Notes: generated from the sequence alone by a model not told the origin. A DNA stretch of 64,000 nt from Flavobacterium amnicola (GCF_004122165.1 NZ_SBKO01000004.1:162835-226834), one strand, 5' to 3'. Positions 26,786 through 36,392 are shown, numbered from the stretch's first letter. Numbers and translations: made by a program.

Positions 26786-26864
26786 AAACCGCTAGGTTCG
26801 CTAGGTTAATGCAATGAACGCAAAACTTTGCCAACTTAGCGCTATCGTTGTGGCCTTTGCGGTT
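26786..26864. repeat. Small intergenic repeat with terminal inverted ends
   Basis: The element begins AAACCGCTAGG and ends CCTTTGCGGTTA, with a 6-bp terminal inverted repeat AACCGC / GCGGTT. Imperfect inner arms are also present: GCTAGGTTCGCTAGGTT against the complement of AACTTTGCCAACTTAGC, 13 of 17. It fills the spacer between two glycan genes. A related partial sequence lies at 57056-57088. Confidence 0.55.
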
Positions 26865-26868
26865 ACAT

Positions 26869-27972
26869 TTATAAATTTAACAATAGTTTTTCTAATTCAC
26901 TTTTTACTTTCTCAAAAGTATATTTTTCTAAGTAAGGATTTAGATTTTTATACTCTTTTTTAATTATTTCTACATTCAAATCTTCTATTATTTTTTTCAA
27001 ATCATTTTTGTCCTCATAGTACAGATTGTGCCAATCCATTTTAGGGTAACTGCTTGGGAAAATTCCGATTTTACCATTATAAATACAATCGGCTTCTGCC
27101 CCACTGACTTTTGTACTTCCATAATACTCATCCACCCAATAAAAAGAAGTTTTTGATTTGATGGGACACAACAATAAATGCGCTTGAGCAATTACTTTAC
27201 TGTACTCTTCCCAAGGGATGAACTTGTGAAAATGCGTAATCGAAATATTGGAATGACATTGCGTTTTCAAACGTTCCAATTGTTGCAAAACCGTATCATT
27301 TTCGGGTTTCCCTAAAAACGTAAAATGGATTTTGGATTGTGGTTGTAATTTTGGAAGGATTTTAAACAACAAATCGACATCTTTTCGTTTGTTGGAAACA
27401 TTTCCAGGCATGACAATTTGAATCCTATCGGAAGAAGGGAATTCGGAATTTTGACAATAATTCATCGGAATTAAGCGACTTTTTTCAGAATATCTCCCAT
27501 CTGTTTTGATGGTTTCTAAAGCCGATGCAGAAATCACACCGAAATTTTTGGCGCGATGCACTACGTTTCGTTTCGAACCCACTTTTTCTTTGAGATACAA
27601 TTTTAAAAAGTAGGTTAATTTTTCTTTCTCTTTAAAAATATTTTTCCAAGAAATCGATTTCAGAAACAAACTAAAATTCAAATTGTGTACCAAGCACAAA
27701 ACCTTTTTTTGTTGAAATAAATCCGCATAATCCGAAAAATTACGATGCAAAGTATTCACCACTACCGCGTCAAAATTTGAAAAATCAGTCGCCCTAACGG
27801 AAGCGATTATCGTAATATGATTGATCGGAATTGCTGTTAATTTTTCGAATACTTTTTGGCTGACAAAAAAATGAAAATCAATAGAGTCTATTTGCGAAAC
27901 CAACAAATACCATTGTTCTAATAACGCCGAATGCGTTTCCATTTCGATAAAGGCTATTTGTTTCTTTTTCAA
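26869..27972 (-). CDS. Putative glycosyltransferase (GT4/GT-B-like)
   Basis: The 367-residue protein has no membrane segments. Its second half matches a GT-B donor-binding domain: RIQIVMPGNVSNKRKDVDLL near residues 182-201, IHFTFLGKPENDTVLQQL, ITHFHKFIPWEEYSKVIAQA and a terminal region with SGAEADCIYNGKIGI. It would transfer a sugar to a growing surface glycan in the cytoplasm. The N-terminal acceptor half is poorly conserved, which is usual. It is followed by the FkbM and flippase genes on the same strand. Donor and acceptor cannot be read from sequence. Confidence 0.75.
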   Translation of the reverse strand: MKKKQIAFIEMETHSALLEQWYLLVSQIDSIDFHFFVSQKVFEKLTAIPINHITIIASVRATDFSNFDAVVVNTLHRNFSDYADLFQQKKVLCLVHNLNFSLFLKSISWKNIFKEKEKLTYFLKLYLKEKVGSKRNVVHRAKNFGVISASALETIKTDGRYSEKSRLIPMNYCQNSEFPSSDRIQIVMPGNVSNKRKDVDLLFKILPKLQPQSKIHFTFLGKPENDTVLQQLERLKTQCHSNISITHFHKFIPWEEYSKVIAQAHLLLCPIKSKTSFYWVDEYYGSTKVSGAEADCIYNGKIGIFPSSYPKMDWHNLYYEDKNDLKKIIEDLNVEIIKKEYKNLNPYLEKYTFEKVKSELEKLLLNL

Positions 27973-28081
27973 GCGAATCGTTTTCTAATCCCACAAAAAT
28001 AAAGATATTTCCGCTTTAAAAATTTATTTTTGGTTGGAAAGCGGGAACTTGACCTAAAATTTTAAAATTAAAAATTTTATG

Positions 28082-28089
28082 TACGTTTG
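28082..28089 (+). promoter_or_regulatory. Promoter -7 box of the GT2 gene at 28108
   Basis: TACGTTTG matches TAnnTTTG exactly and ends 18 bases before the ATG. Confidence 0.6.
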
Positions 28090-28107
28090 TAGCACTTATT
28101 AGAAACA

Positions 28108-28959
28108 ATGAACTATTATATTGTCATTCCGGCTCATAATGAAGAAAAATTTATTGGCTTAACGCTAGAATCGTTAGTCAATCAAACCGTTTTACCTAAA
28201 AAAGCGGTGATTGTGAATGATAATTCGACCGATAAAACTTCCGAAATTGTACAATCTTATCTTGAAAAACACCCTTGGATTTCTTTGGTTGAGAAAAAAT
28301 CAGATGCCATACATTTACCGGGAAGCAAAGTGATTCAAGCCTTTCAAGCTGGTTTAGAAACGTTGGATGATGATTATGATATCATGGTCAAAGGCGATTC
28401 GGATTTGATTTTTCCGCCGCAGTATTTCGAAACCATTATTCAGCATTTTAAAAGCGACAACACGATTGGCATGGCGGGCGGGTTTGCTTACATTGAAAAA
28501 GATGGTCATTGGATTTTAGAAAATCTAACCGATAAAGATCATATTCGCGGAGCATTTAAAGCCTATCGAAAAGTAACTTTCCAGCAAATTGGGGGATTGA
28601 AACCTGCTATGGGTTGGGATACCGTTGATGAATTGCTTTGCAAATTTTACAATTGGAAAGTCGTGACGGATGAATCGTTACAAGTCAAACATCTAAAACC
28701 AACCGGCGCCAATTACAACAAAGCGGCGCGTTACAAACAAGGGGAAGCTTTTTACACTTTGGGTTATGGGTTTTTTATCACGGCTGTTGCTTCGTTAAAA
28801 TTAGCGATGCGAAAAGGAAAACCTTTATTATTTATCGATTACCTCAGTGGATTTTGGAAAGCCAAAGCCGAAAACAAAACCATGCTAGTCACTCCAGAAC
28901 AAGCCAAATTTGTCAGAGCCTACCGTTGGAAAAAAATGAAAGCGAAGCTATTTAAATAA
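28108..28959 (+). CDS. Family 2 glycosyltransferase
   Basis: The 283-residue protein is a GT-A fold family 2 enzyme: YYIVIPAHNEEKFIGLTLES at the start, VNDNSTDKTSEIV (nucleotide binding) near residues 36-48, the DxD-like metal motif KGDSDLIFPPQYF near 94-106, and MGWDTVDELLCKFYNWKVV near 170-188, resembling the ED catalytic region. It lacks membrane segments. It transfers a nucleotide-sugar glycosyl group to a surface glycan or lipid. It is transcribed divergently from the other glycosyltransferase and has its own promoter. Confidence 0.88.
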   Translation: MNYYIVIPAHNEEKFIGLTLESLVNQTVLPKKAVIVNDNSTDKTSEIVQSYLEKHPWISLVEKKSDAIHLPGSKVIQAFQAGLETLDDDYDIMVKGDSDLIFPPQYFETIIQHFKSDNTIGMAGGFAYIEKDGHWILENLTDKDHIRGAFKAYRKVTFQQIGGLKPAMGWDTVDELLCKFYNWKVVTDESLQVKHLKPTGANYNKAARYKQGEAFYTLGYGFFITAVASLKLAMRKGKPLLFIDYLSGFWKAKAENKTMLVTPEQAKFVRAYRWKKMKAKLFK

Positions 28960-28963
28960 GAAA

Positions 28964-28979
28964 CACCTCAATTGAGGTG
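28964..28979. repeat. Perfect 16-base palindrome between convergent genes
   Basis: CACCTCAATTGAGGTG lies directly after the GT2 stop, facing the end of the receiver protein gene. It has no loop or T run, so a terminator is only one possibility; a protein-binding site is another. Confidence 0.5.
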
Positions 28980-29006
28980 CATCTGGTTTACATTTATTTT
29001 ACATTT

Positions 29007-30179
29007 TCAATTCAATTCCGCTAAGTCTAAATATTTATTCACGACTTCTTCAAATTCTTTTTTGCTAACCGGTTTGGAAAGATAGCCGTTAAAAGATTTA
29101 CTCACATTTTCTTTGTCGTCTTTAAACGAATAAGCCGATTGGGCTATGATAGGAATATCAGGTGACTCGCTCTTAATGAGTTGTGCAGCAACATAACCAT
29201 CTACTTGTGGCATACGTAAATCCATCAGAATCAAATTGATATCGGGATTGCTTTTATAAATCTCATACGCTTCTTCTCCGTTTTTAGCTCTAATAATTTC
29301 AACATCCCCTTTTTGCATCAATTTTTTAAGCAACATAAAGCTAATTTCTTCATCATCGGCAATTAACACTTTAATCGTTTTTTTCGCTTCCTCTTTCACT
29401 TTTTCTAAGGCTGGTTCGTATGGAATTTGAAAAGAAATACTAGTTCCTAAACCTGATTTAGACTCTATTTGTAAGGTTCCATGCAACAATTCAACCAATT
29501 GTTTTACGGTTGCGAGCCCAATACTAGCCTGATTTTCAACAACCGCGTTTTCTAAATTATCGATACCGATTCCCGTATCTTTTACATAAAATTGCAATTC
29601 GTTATCGACTACTTGATAGCCCATTTCGACATATCCTTTATTGGTAAACTTAATGGCGTTACTCAGTAGACTAGAAAAAATTTGGTTAACAATCTCTCTA
29701 TCCGTAAAAACCATATCATCTTCATCCGACAATCCTTTTACCGAGCGCAGACTCAAGTCTTTAAAAAACACTTGATCTAGAAATTTTATTTTCAAATCGT
29801 CTAGCAATTCATTTAAGGAAACCTCTTTAATGTTTAATTCATTAACATGTGTTTTCAAGGCATTGTAGCTCAAAAATTCAGAAAAAATACTTTGTAATTC
29901 CGTAGCAGTATTTGCAATTATTTCCGATAAATTATTTTTTTCTTCAAAATCTAAATTGGCCGTACTTATAAGTTTTGCTAGTCCGACAACAGTATCCAAT
30001 GGCGCTTTGATACGATTTAAAACCGATACCGTAAGTTCTTTGTTTTCAATAGATTTTAATTGTGAAACCTTACTTTCATCTTTGAATTGATTCCATAACG
30101 AATTCGATTTGTCAAGCTCTCGCTGCAGTTCATTTACCAATTCAAGAAGTTCTTCGTATGATGGTTTATTCGCTTTCAT
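29007..30179 (-). CDS. Degenerate histidine kinase with C-terminal receiver domain
   Basis: From ATG 30179 the product has 390 residues: an N-terminal coiled coil (ELLELVNELQRELDKSNSL), a dimerisation region, a HATPase domain (N-box LLSNAIKF with Asn174, G-box DTGIGI at 201-206, IGLATVKQLVELLHG) and a receiver domain from about 268 (VLIADDEE, phospho-acceptor Asp320 in LMDLRMP, Lys369 in LSKP). At the phospho-acceptor position of the dimerisation helix the motif is LNRIKAPL, with Asn55 where HisKA proteins have His. The protein probably cannot autophosphorylate and would need an outside phosphate donor. No output domain is present. The open frame begins at a TTG (30209); the ATG is preferred. 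Confidence 0.82.
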   Translation of the reverse strand: MKANKPSYEELLELVNELQRELDKSNSLWNQFKDESKVSQLKSIENKELTVSVLNRIKAPLDTVVGLAKLISTANLDFEEKNNLSEIIANTATELQSIFSEFLSYNALKTHVNELNIKEVSLNELLDDLKIKFLDQVFFKDLSLRSVKGLSDEDDMVFTDREIVNQIFSSLLSNAIKFTNKGYVEMGYQVVDNELQFYVKDTGIGIDNLENAVVENQASIGLATVKQLVELLHGTLQIESKSGLGTSISFQIPYEPALEKVKEEAKKTIKVLIADDEEISFMLLKKLMQKGDVEIIRAKNGEEAYEIYKSNPDINLILMDLRMPQVDGYVAAQLIKSESPDIPIIAQSAYSFKDDKENVSKSFNGYLSKPVSKKEFEEVVNKYLDLAELN

Positions 30180-30400
30180 AACAATAATTTTAAAATTAAA
30201 ATACAACAATTAAGGAAGAGTAAAATTTGTAACTATTTAGTTTTCATAAAGTTAACTAATTAAAAATTATAAATATTAAATTTTACTTATAAAATTTCAG
30301 TTAAAAATTCAATGCGCAATTGAAACTTTAAAAATCCATCAAAATATAGTATTTTTACCACGTAGTACATAACTGAACGCTACAAACTGAATTCTACACC

Positions 30401-31150
30401 ATGATGTTAGTCCGTTACTTATCGCAAATCGGAAGATATTTTATAATGCTTCGCGAAATTTTCAAAAAACCTACCAAATGGTCTATGATGCGCCAATTAA
30501 TTTTTAAAGAGGTTGATGATTTGATTATTGATTCTTTAGGGATTGTGGCGTTTATTTCGTTTTTCGTTGGAGGTGTTGTTGCCATTCAAACAGCTTTGAA
30601 TTTAACCAATCCCTTAATTCCGAAATATTTAATAGGTTTTGCGACACGACAATCGGTAATTTTAGAATTTGCTCCTACGTTTATTTCCATAATTATGGCC
30701 GGTAAAATGGGCTCTTTTATCACGTCGAGTATTGGAACAATGAGGGTTACGGAACAGATTGACGCGTTAGAAGTAATGGGAGTTAATTCACTCAATTATT
30801 TAGTATTTCCAAAATTAATTGCGTTATTATTATACCCATTTGTGATCGGAATCAGTATGTTTTTAGGAGTATTTGGGGGTTGGCTAGCAGCTGTTTACGG
30901 TGGATTTGCCACTGCTAATGAATTTATTACCGGAATTCAATCGGAATTTATTCCTTTTCACATTGCCTACGCTTTTATAAAAACCATCGTATTTGCTTTT
31001 TTATTGGCTACTATTCCTTCATTTCATGGCTATTACATGAAAGGCGGCGCCTTGGAAGTAGGTAAAGCCAGTACTGTATCCTTTGTTTGGACCTCGGTGG
31101 TAATCATTTTATGCAATTATATTTTAACCCAACTCCTTTTAGCTAATTAA
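30401..31150 (+). CDS. mlaE: MlaE-type ABC transporter permease
   Basis: The 249-residue integral membrane protein matches the MlaE/YrbE permease family: hydrophobic segments from residue 45, FISFFVGGVVAIQTALNL, LEFAPTFISIIMAGKMGSFI and TEQIDALEVMGVNSLNYLVF. Together with the ATPase encoded two bases downstream it forms the inner-membrane part of a phospholipid transporter that maintains outer-membrane asymmetry. No MCE-domain (MlaD) gene follows here. A TATTTTTA box (one mismatch) lies at 30350-30357. Confidence 0.92.
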   Translation: MMLVRYLSQIGRYFIMLREIFKKPTKWSMMRQLIFKEVDDLIIDSLGIVAFISFFVGGVVAIQTALNLTNPLIPKYLIGFATRQSVILEFAPTFISIIMAGKMGSFITSSIGTMRVTEQIDALEVMGVNSLNYLVFPKLIALLLYPFVIGISMFLGVFGGWLAAVYGGFATANEFITGIQSEFIPFHIAYAFIKTIVFAFLLATIPSFHGYYMKGGALEVGKASTVSFVWTSVVIILCNYILTQLLLAN

Positions 31151-31152
31151 TT

Positions 31153-31920
31153 ATGATAGAAGTAAAAGACATCAAAAAATCATTTGGTGAGCAAATGGTG
31201 TTAAAAGGGATTACAACGACTTTAGAAGCTGGAATGACCAATTTAATTATTGGACAATCAGGCTCAGGGAAAACCGTTTTTTTGAAATCATTATTAGGCA
31301 TTCATCAAATTGATAGTGGAACTATTTCATTTGACGGAAGAATTTATTCCGATTTATCTGATGATGACAAACGCGAATTGCGAACCGAAATTGGAATGGT
31401 TTTTCAAGGTAGCGCTTTGTTCGATTCGATGACCGTAGAAGAAAATATTGGTTTTCCTTTGAAAATGTTTTCCAATAAAAACAAAAAAGAAATTAAGGAA
31501 CGTGTTGATTTTGTTATCGAACGCGTTAATTTAATAAACGCACACACCAAGAAACCTTCTGAATTATCGGGAGGAATGCAAAAACGTGTGGCGATTGCTC
31601 GTGCAATTGTAAACAATCCGAAATATTTATTTTGTGACGAACCCAACTCGGGATTGGACCCAAAAACAGCGATTGTAATTGACAATTTGATTCAAGAAAT
31701 CACAAAAGAATACAACATTACTACCGTGATTAATACCCATGATATGAACTCAGTAATGGAAATTGGTGACAAAATCGTTTTCTTAAAAAATGGATTAAAA
31801 GCTTGGGAAGGTGATAAAACCCAAATCTTTAAAACCGATAATGAAGCGGTAACCGACTTTGTCTATTCTTCTGAATTGTTTAAAAAAGTAAGAGAGGCAG
31901 TATTGAAAGAAGGAATTTAA
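31153..31920 (+). CDS. mlaF: MlaF-type ABC transporter ATP-binding protein
   Basis: The 255-residue ATPase has Walker A GQSGSGKTV near residues 34-42, signature LSGGMQKRVAIARAI near 136-150, Walker B LFCDEPNSGLDPKT near 159-172 and the H-loop INTHDMNSV. The E-P-N-S-G variant and length match MlaF. It pairs with the MlaE permease encoded just upstream (gap two bases). Its stop overlaps by four bases the stop of the convergent giant T9SS protein gene. Confidence 0.93.
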   Translation: MIEVKDIKKSFGEQMVLKGITTTLEAGMTNLIIGQSGSGKTVFLKSLLGIHQIDSGTISFDGRIYSDLSDDDKRELRTEIGMVFQGSALFDSMTVEENIGFPLKMFSNKNKKEIKERVDFVIERVNLINAHTKKPSELSGGMQKRVAIARAIVNNPKYLFCDEPNSGLDPKTAIVIDNLIQEITKEYNITTVINTHDMNSVMEIGDKIVFLKNGLKAWEGDKTQIFKTDNEAVTDFVYSSELFKKVREAVLKEGI

Positions 31921-34900
31921 TACGTCAAATACACCCAACCTGTTTTCGTTTCACCGGAATTGAAAGTTATCTGATAATAGTAAGTAGCCGTTGGAAGCAA
32001 AGCACCATTTTTATCTCGTCCCTTCCACTCTTTTACGTAATTGTCTTGATCAAAAAGAAGCACTCCGTATCGATTGTAGATTTTTACATTTTTGACACCT
32101 TCCAAGCATTGCAAATCAAAAGCCTCATTTAGATTATCCCCGTTTGCCGAAACACCCTTTGGGATGTAACCACAAGAAGTACATTTGACCACAATTTCTT
32201 TGGAAGTCGAACAGCCTTCTTGATTTTGAACTGCTACAGAATATCCCCCTGAATCACCAGTTGCAATTGAAATTGGATTTCCGGTATGAGAAGTGCCGTC
32301 TGGAAATGTCCAAACATAATTCGAAAATTCTTGTGCAATTGTATTTCCAATGGGTTCAATATATAATTGCTTACTTCCGTTAAAACAAGTGGTGGAAATG
32401 GAAAAATCTGGCGTGTTCTTAACATCAATTTCTACAGAATTCATCCCAGAGTTACAACCATTTTTTACAGCAATTACGGTATAAACACCAGTATTAGAAG
32501 CAGAAATATTTGCAATTGATGGGTTTTGTAAAGTCGAATTAAATCCGTTAGGTCCATTCCAAACATAAGTCGCCCCAGGAACTGCTGTTGCATACAATTG
32601 TAAAATTCCTGAATCACATACGATGGGATCAAAAGTAGCAATTGGTGTTTGTGGAATCTCGTTGATAGTTATTGTCACCAAAGCTTCATCTTGAAATCCA
32701 CATGATCCATTTACTGTGTATTTAAAACGATAGGTCCCGGGAGTTACAGTTGCAGAATTCCATAAATTGCCGGTCAAGGTTCCACTATTCGAAATTTCTT
32801 GCCACAGTCCGTTTGTATCATATGCGCCTGATAAAATGCTAAATAAATTAACCGTCCCCTGACGACCACAATAGGAAACAGTTGCATCACCTCCAGCATT
32901 TGGATTGGGTGAAGATGCTTGAATTGTATAATCTACTATGAAGCTAATACACGTATTCGGGTTACCTGGATTGGTAATCCGAACATGGTAGGTTCCCACA
33001 TTATTAGCATTGCTGAATGGATTAAATGCCAAAACATTAGTCGAACTCAGTATCGTTGAAGAAGCAGTATCTTTCCACCATTCATACTGCAAATAAGGAA
33101 AGAAAGGTACCCGCAATGAGCCTACACTTCCTTCACAAAATGGCGTTGCTGCAATCGTCAAAATTACATTTCCACTCACTTCAAACAGTCTTAATCTTTC
33201 ATTTCCGCAAGAATCTGTAACTCTAAATTTATACACCCCTGGAGCTACATTATCAAAAATACTGGAATTACCATTGTCTCTGTAAAAAGGCAGTCCGTCC
33301 TTTTCAATTATTTCATATCGAAAAGGGGCAACACCAATAACATCAACTATGACTTGGTATAAATTATTTCCGCAAGAAAAACTATAAATATCCCTGATTC
33401 TTGGTTCAAAATAAAACTCAAATTCCCCTAATTCTTCAATACAATAATGTATTGAACTAAAATTAGTCAAAGTAGGAAGTTTGAAGCTGTAAAAGTATTT
33501 GACAATTCTAAACCTTCCTGTTGAATTATTAACAACATTTACTGAATTATTTAGTAATGATAATGCGTTATTATTATTAATTCCGTTTGAAGAAGAAACA
33601 CCAGTTATGGGATGAACCCATTCATTTGTAGAGGGATTGAATTTTTGTATCCAATAAGTAACAAGACTTGAAGGAATATTGGATACATTTCGTAAATCCA
33701 AACTAAATTGAGAACAGCCATTGATAACTGAAAAATTGTTTGATGTAATTTGATATCCAACAACATTTGCAAAAACATCTCGAACATTGCCACAACTATC
33801 CGTGATTTTAAATTGATAATTCCCTGAAGTTAGATTTGATAAATAAATTTGACCGTTATAAATAAACGAATTTAAATTTAATGGCAGGGTACTCGTATAG
33901 GTTGCTGGAGCAGCTGCTAAATCGGCCGATACAATTTGATAGGCTATATTATTTATGTTAATATTTAAGGAAGAATACCCTACAGCACAACCTTTTAGCT
34001 GCGAAACCACTATGTTGGGGTGTAGTGGTTGATTGTTATCTATTACAAAATTCGTAATTCCGGATCTACCACAGGCATCGGTAACTTGTACTTCGTAATT
34101 ACCTGTAGGCAATGGCGTTGATGAGTTGTAATAAACAAACGGAGAACTACTAAAATTAGGATGTAAAGTATTAAATACGGTTGGTACAAATCCTGCCGGT
34201 GCGTTTAAAAAACTGGCTGTAAAGGGAGGAAAGCCAAATTCATTAACACTAATTTGAATCTTTTTAGTATTACAATTTGACACTCCAATATCTGAAGTAA
34301 CATCCATTTCGGGATGCAATGCAAAATCAGAACTATTAAAAACATTTCCACAACTATCGGTAACAGTAATGGCATAATGATAGAACTGGTCGTAATAAAA
34401 TACAATAGGTTGGGAAAGTAATAAAAGATTAAGATCTCCAGAAGTAACAACTTGTGAAGAGGTTGTTGTATTTCCACTCGGATCATAAATCGTGTATACA
34501 ATGGTTAATGGATACATGATTTGTCCTGTGCTGGCTGTAATCGTATTTTTAACATCTATCGAAGCACAATTTTGAAGAGTAATAGTGTTGCCTCCAAAAA
34601 CCAGATTTGGATTTAAGTAATCAACCGTTATGTTTTGAGTGATAAATGCACCACAGTTATCAGTGATTTTAATCTGATAATTGCCACTTACTAAATTGGT
34701 AAATATGGTAGAGGTTTGAGAAACAGGGGCATTTGGTCCCGCTATAATTTCAAACAAAACAGGCTGTCCTGCAAGTGTTGTAACTGTTATAGAACCTCTT
34801 TGCATACACGTTTGAGGAGTTACCAAATAGTTCACTTGAAGGGGTGTGATAAGGTTTAAAATAACAGTATCTACTTGCTGCGTATTGACATCCCCATTCG

Positions 34901-35222
34901 GTAATGATTCAGTGGCCACTACTCTATAATTTGCAGCCACTAAACCAGTAAAGGTATTCAGTTGAGTGGTGACAATGGGTGTTGTGAGATTAGGTAATTT
35001 ATATATTGTATAAATGATTGTCCCCCCTGGAGTTGGATTGGTAACCAAAAAATCCAAACGACCATTCCCCGGACACGTTTCATTTGTGGGAGTGACTTGC
35101 AAGCCCAAAGCAAAATTTGCTAGATGTCCGAAAGAAAAATTAAAAAAAAGAATACATACTACAAGTTGTAAATATTGCTTTTTTTTCGAAATAGGACTAT
35201 ACATATTTTGTGATAGAATCAT
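31917..35222 (-). CDS. Giant T9SS type B (gliding-associated C-terminal domain) surface protein
   Basis: From ATG 35222 the product has about 1,101 residues. A signal peptide (CILFFNFSFGHLANFALG region) is followed by many tandem modules of about 90-120 residues that end in a TDxCG motif (KITDNCGAFI, TVTDSCGNVFN, QVTDACGRSG, KITDSCGNVRD, VTDSCGNERL). A PKD/Ig-like region follows near 830-1000 (PNPNAGGDATVSYCG and VPGATYVWNGPNGFNSTLQN). The last 85 or so residues (IPKGVSANGDNLNEAFDL, KIYNRYGVLLF, YYYQITFNSGETKTGW) are a type B T9SS sorting domain, so it should be on the surface or released. An adhesin-like role is inferred. An upstream TTG (35246) is less likely. Confidence 0.9.
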   Translation of the reverse strand: MILSQNMYSPISKKKQYLQLVVCILFFNFSFGHLANFALGLQVTPTNETCPGNGRLDFLVTNPTPGGTIIYTIYKLPNLTTPIVTTQLNTFTGLVAANYRVVATESLPNGDVNTQQVDTVILNLITPLQVNYLVTPQTCMQRGSITVTTLAGQPVLFEIIAGPNAPVSQTSTIFTNLVSGNYQIKITDNCGAFITQNITVDYLNPNLVFGGNTITLQNCASIDVKNTITASTGQIMYPLTIVYTIYDPSGNTTTSSQVVTSGDLNLLLLSQPIVFYYDQFYHYAITVTDSCGNVFNSSDFALHPEMDVTSDIGVSNCNTKKIQISVNEFGFPPFTASFLNAPAGFVPTVFNTLHPNFSSSPFVYYNSSTPLPTGNYEVQVTDACGRSGITNFVIDNNQPLHPNIVVSQLKGCAVGYSSLNININNIAYQIVSADLAAAPATYTSTLPLNLNSFIYNGQIYLSNLTSGNYQFKITDSCGNVRDVFANVVGYQITSNNFSVINGCSQFSLDLRNVSNIPSSLVTYWIQKFNPSTNEWVHPITGVSSSNGINNNNALSLLNNSVNVVNNSTGRFRIVKYFYSFKLPTLTNFSSIHYCIEELGEFEFYFEPRIRDIYSFSCGNNLYQVIVDVIGVAPFRYEIIEKDGLPFYRDNGNSSIFDNVAPGVYKFRVTDSCGNERLRLFEVSGNVILTIAATPFCEGSVGSLRVPFFPYLQYEWWKDTASSTILSSTNVLAFNPFSNANNVGTYHVRITNPGNPNTCISFIVDYTIQASSPNPNAGGDATVSYCGRQGTVNLFSILSGAYDTNGLWQEISNSGTLTGNLWNSATVTPGTYRFKYTVNGSCGFQDEALVTITINEIPQTPIATFDPIVCDSGILQLYATAVPGATYVWNGPNGFNSTLQNPSIANISASNTGVYTVIAVKNGCNSGMNSVEIDVKNTPDFSISTTCFNGSKQLYIEPIGNTIAQEFSNYVWTFPDGTSHTGNPISIATGDSGGYSVAVQNQEGCSTSKEIVVKCTSCGYIPKGVSANGDNLNEAFDLQCLEGVKNVKIYNRYGVLLFDQDNYVKEWKGRDKNGALLPTATYYYQITFNSGETKTGWVYLTY

Positions 35223-35291
35223 ACTATACAGATGACTATAGAACAATAAGGTTGCGTAAGAATTTTCTTTTATTTGTGACTTTTGAAAAAA

Positions 35292-36353
35292 CTAATGGCT
35301 ACTCAACTTCGCAACCACTGCTTTGATGTCTTGCTCTTTACTTTTCGGATAAATAAGCAATATTCCTTCTCTGTCAACAATAATATAATCGTGCAATCCG
35401 TCGATAATAATCAGCTTGTCGGCATCCGAACGCACTATATTGTTGGAAGCATTTTCTAGGACTACTTTTGCATTCACCACTGCATTATTATTATCGTCTT
35501 TGTCCAATTTTTCATGAAGCGAACCCCAAGTACCCAAATCGTTCCAATCGAAAGTAGCAGGAAGTACATATACATTATCCGCTTTTTCCATGACGGCATA
35601 ATCGATGGAAATATTTTCGGCTAGCGAATAATTTTGATCAATAAATAATTTTTCAGAAGCAGTATTGTAGCTATCAAAACCTTGCTGAAACAAACTGTTC
35701 ATTTGGGGTTGGAAAGTAGCAAAAGCTTCCGTTATTGTTTTAGCACTCCATATAAAAATACCTCCATTCCAAAGGAAATTACCACTGTCTAAAAATGATT
35801 TTGCGGTTTCGTAATCCGGTTTTTCTCTGAATTGTTTTACTTTTTTTATTGGATTGGCATCGGTTTTATCAAATTCAATATATCCGAAACCTGTATTGGG
35901 GAAAGTCGGTTGAATGCCAAGTGTCATTAAAGCACTTTCTTTAGCACAAAAATCAAAACATTGCTGTAAATTCTCGGTAAAAGCCGTTTCATCTTCAATC
36001 CAGTGATCACTAGGGGCAACCACCATTACGGCATCGGGATTTTGCTTTTGAATTTTCAACGAAGCATATAAAATACAGGGTGCCGTATTACGCATTGCTG
36101 GCTCCAATAAAACTTGTTCTTGCTTGACTTGAGGCAATTGTTCCAAAACCAAATCATTGTACTTTTCATTGGTTAAAATCAAAATATTCTCTGCAGGTAT
36201 CAATTTAGATAATCTGGAAAAAGTCTTCTGAATTAACGTTTCTCCCGAACCCAACATATCGTGAAATTGTTTTGGAAATTCGGTGGTTGAAACGGGCCAA
36301 AAACGAGAACCAACTCCTCCAGCCATCAATATTGCGTAATAATTTTTGTTCAT
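35292..36353 (-). CDS. manC: Mannose-1-phosphate guanylyltransferase
   Basis: The 353-residue nucleotidyltransferase makes GDP-mannose from mannose-1-phosphate and GTP, for surface glycans. The signature YAILMAGGVGSRFWPVSTTE at the N-terminus, LEPAMRNTAPCILYASLKI near residues 82-100, VVAPSDHWIEDE and FREKPDYETAKSFL match. It lacks the C-terminal isomerase domain of the bifunctional ManC/AlgA type. It is encoded 69 bases upstream of the giant T9SS protein gene on the same strand. A good promoter overlaps the end of the SprT-like gene, so it is a separate transcription unit. Confidence 0.93.
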   Translation of the reverse strand: MNKNYYAILMAGGVGSRFWPVSTTEFPKQFHDMLGSGETLIQKTFSRLSKLIPAENILILTNEKYNDLVLEQLPQVKQEQVLLEPAMRNTAPCILYASLKIQKQNPDAVMVVAPSDHWIEDETAFTENLQQCFDFCAKESALMTLGIQPTFPNTGFGYIEFDKTDANPIKKVKQFREKPDYETAKSFLDSGNFLWNGGIFIWSAKTITEAFATFQPQMNSLFQQGFDSYNTASEKLFIDQNYSLAENISIDYAVMEKADNVYVLPATFDWNDLGTWGSLHEKLDKDDNNNAVVNAKVVLENASNNIVRSDADKLIIIDGLHDYIIVDREGILLIYPKSKEQDIKAVVAKLSSH

Positions 36354-36384
36354 ATATTCTATCTGCTACAAAGTAACGAATTGG

Positions 36385-36392
36385 CAAAGTTA
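36385..36392 (-). promoter_or_regulatory. Promoter -7 box of manC
   Basis: Reads TAACTTTG on the minus strand, an exact TAnnTTTG match, 31 bases before the ATG. A TTG 22 bases further upstream, inside the 3' end of the SprT-like gene, fits the -33 element. Confidence 0.6.
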
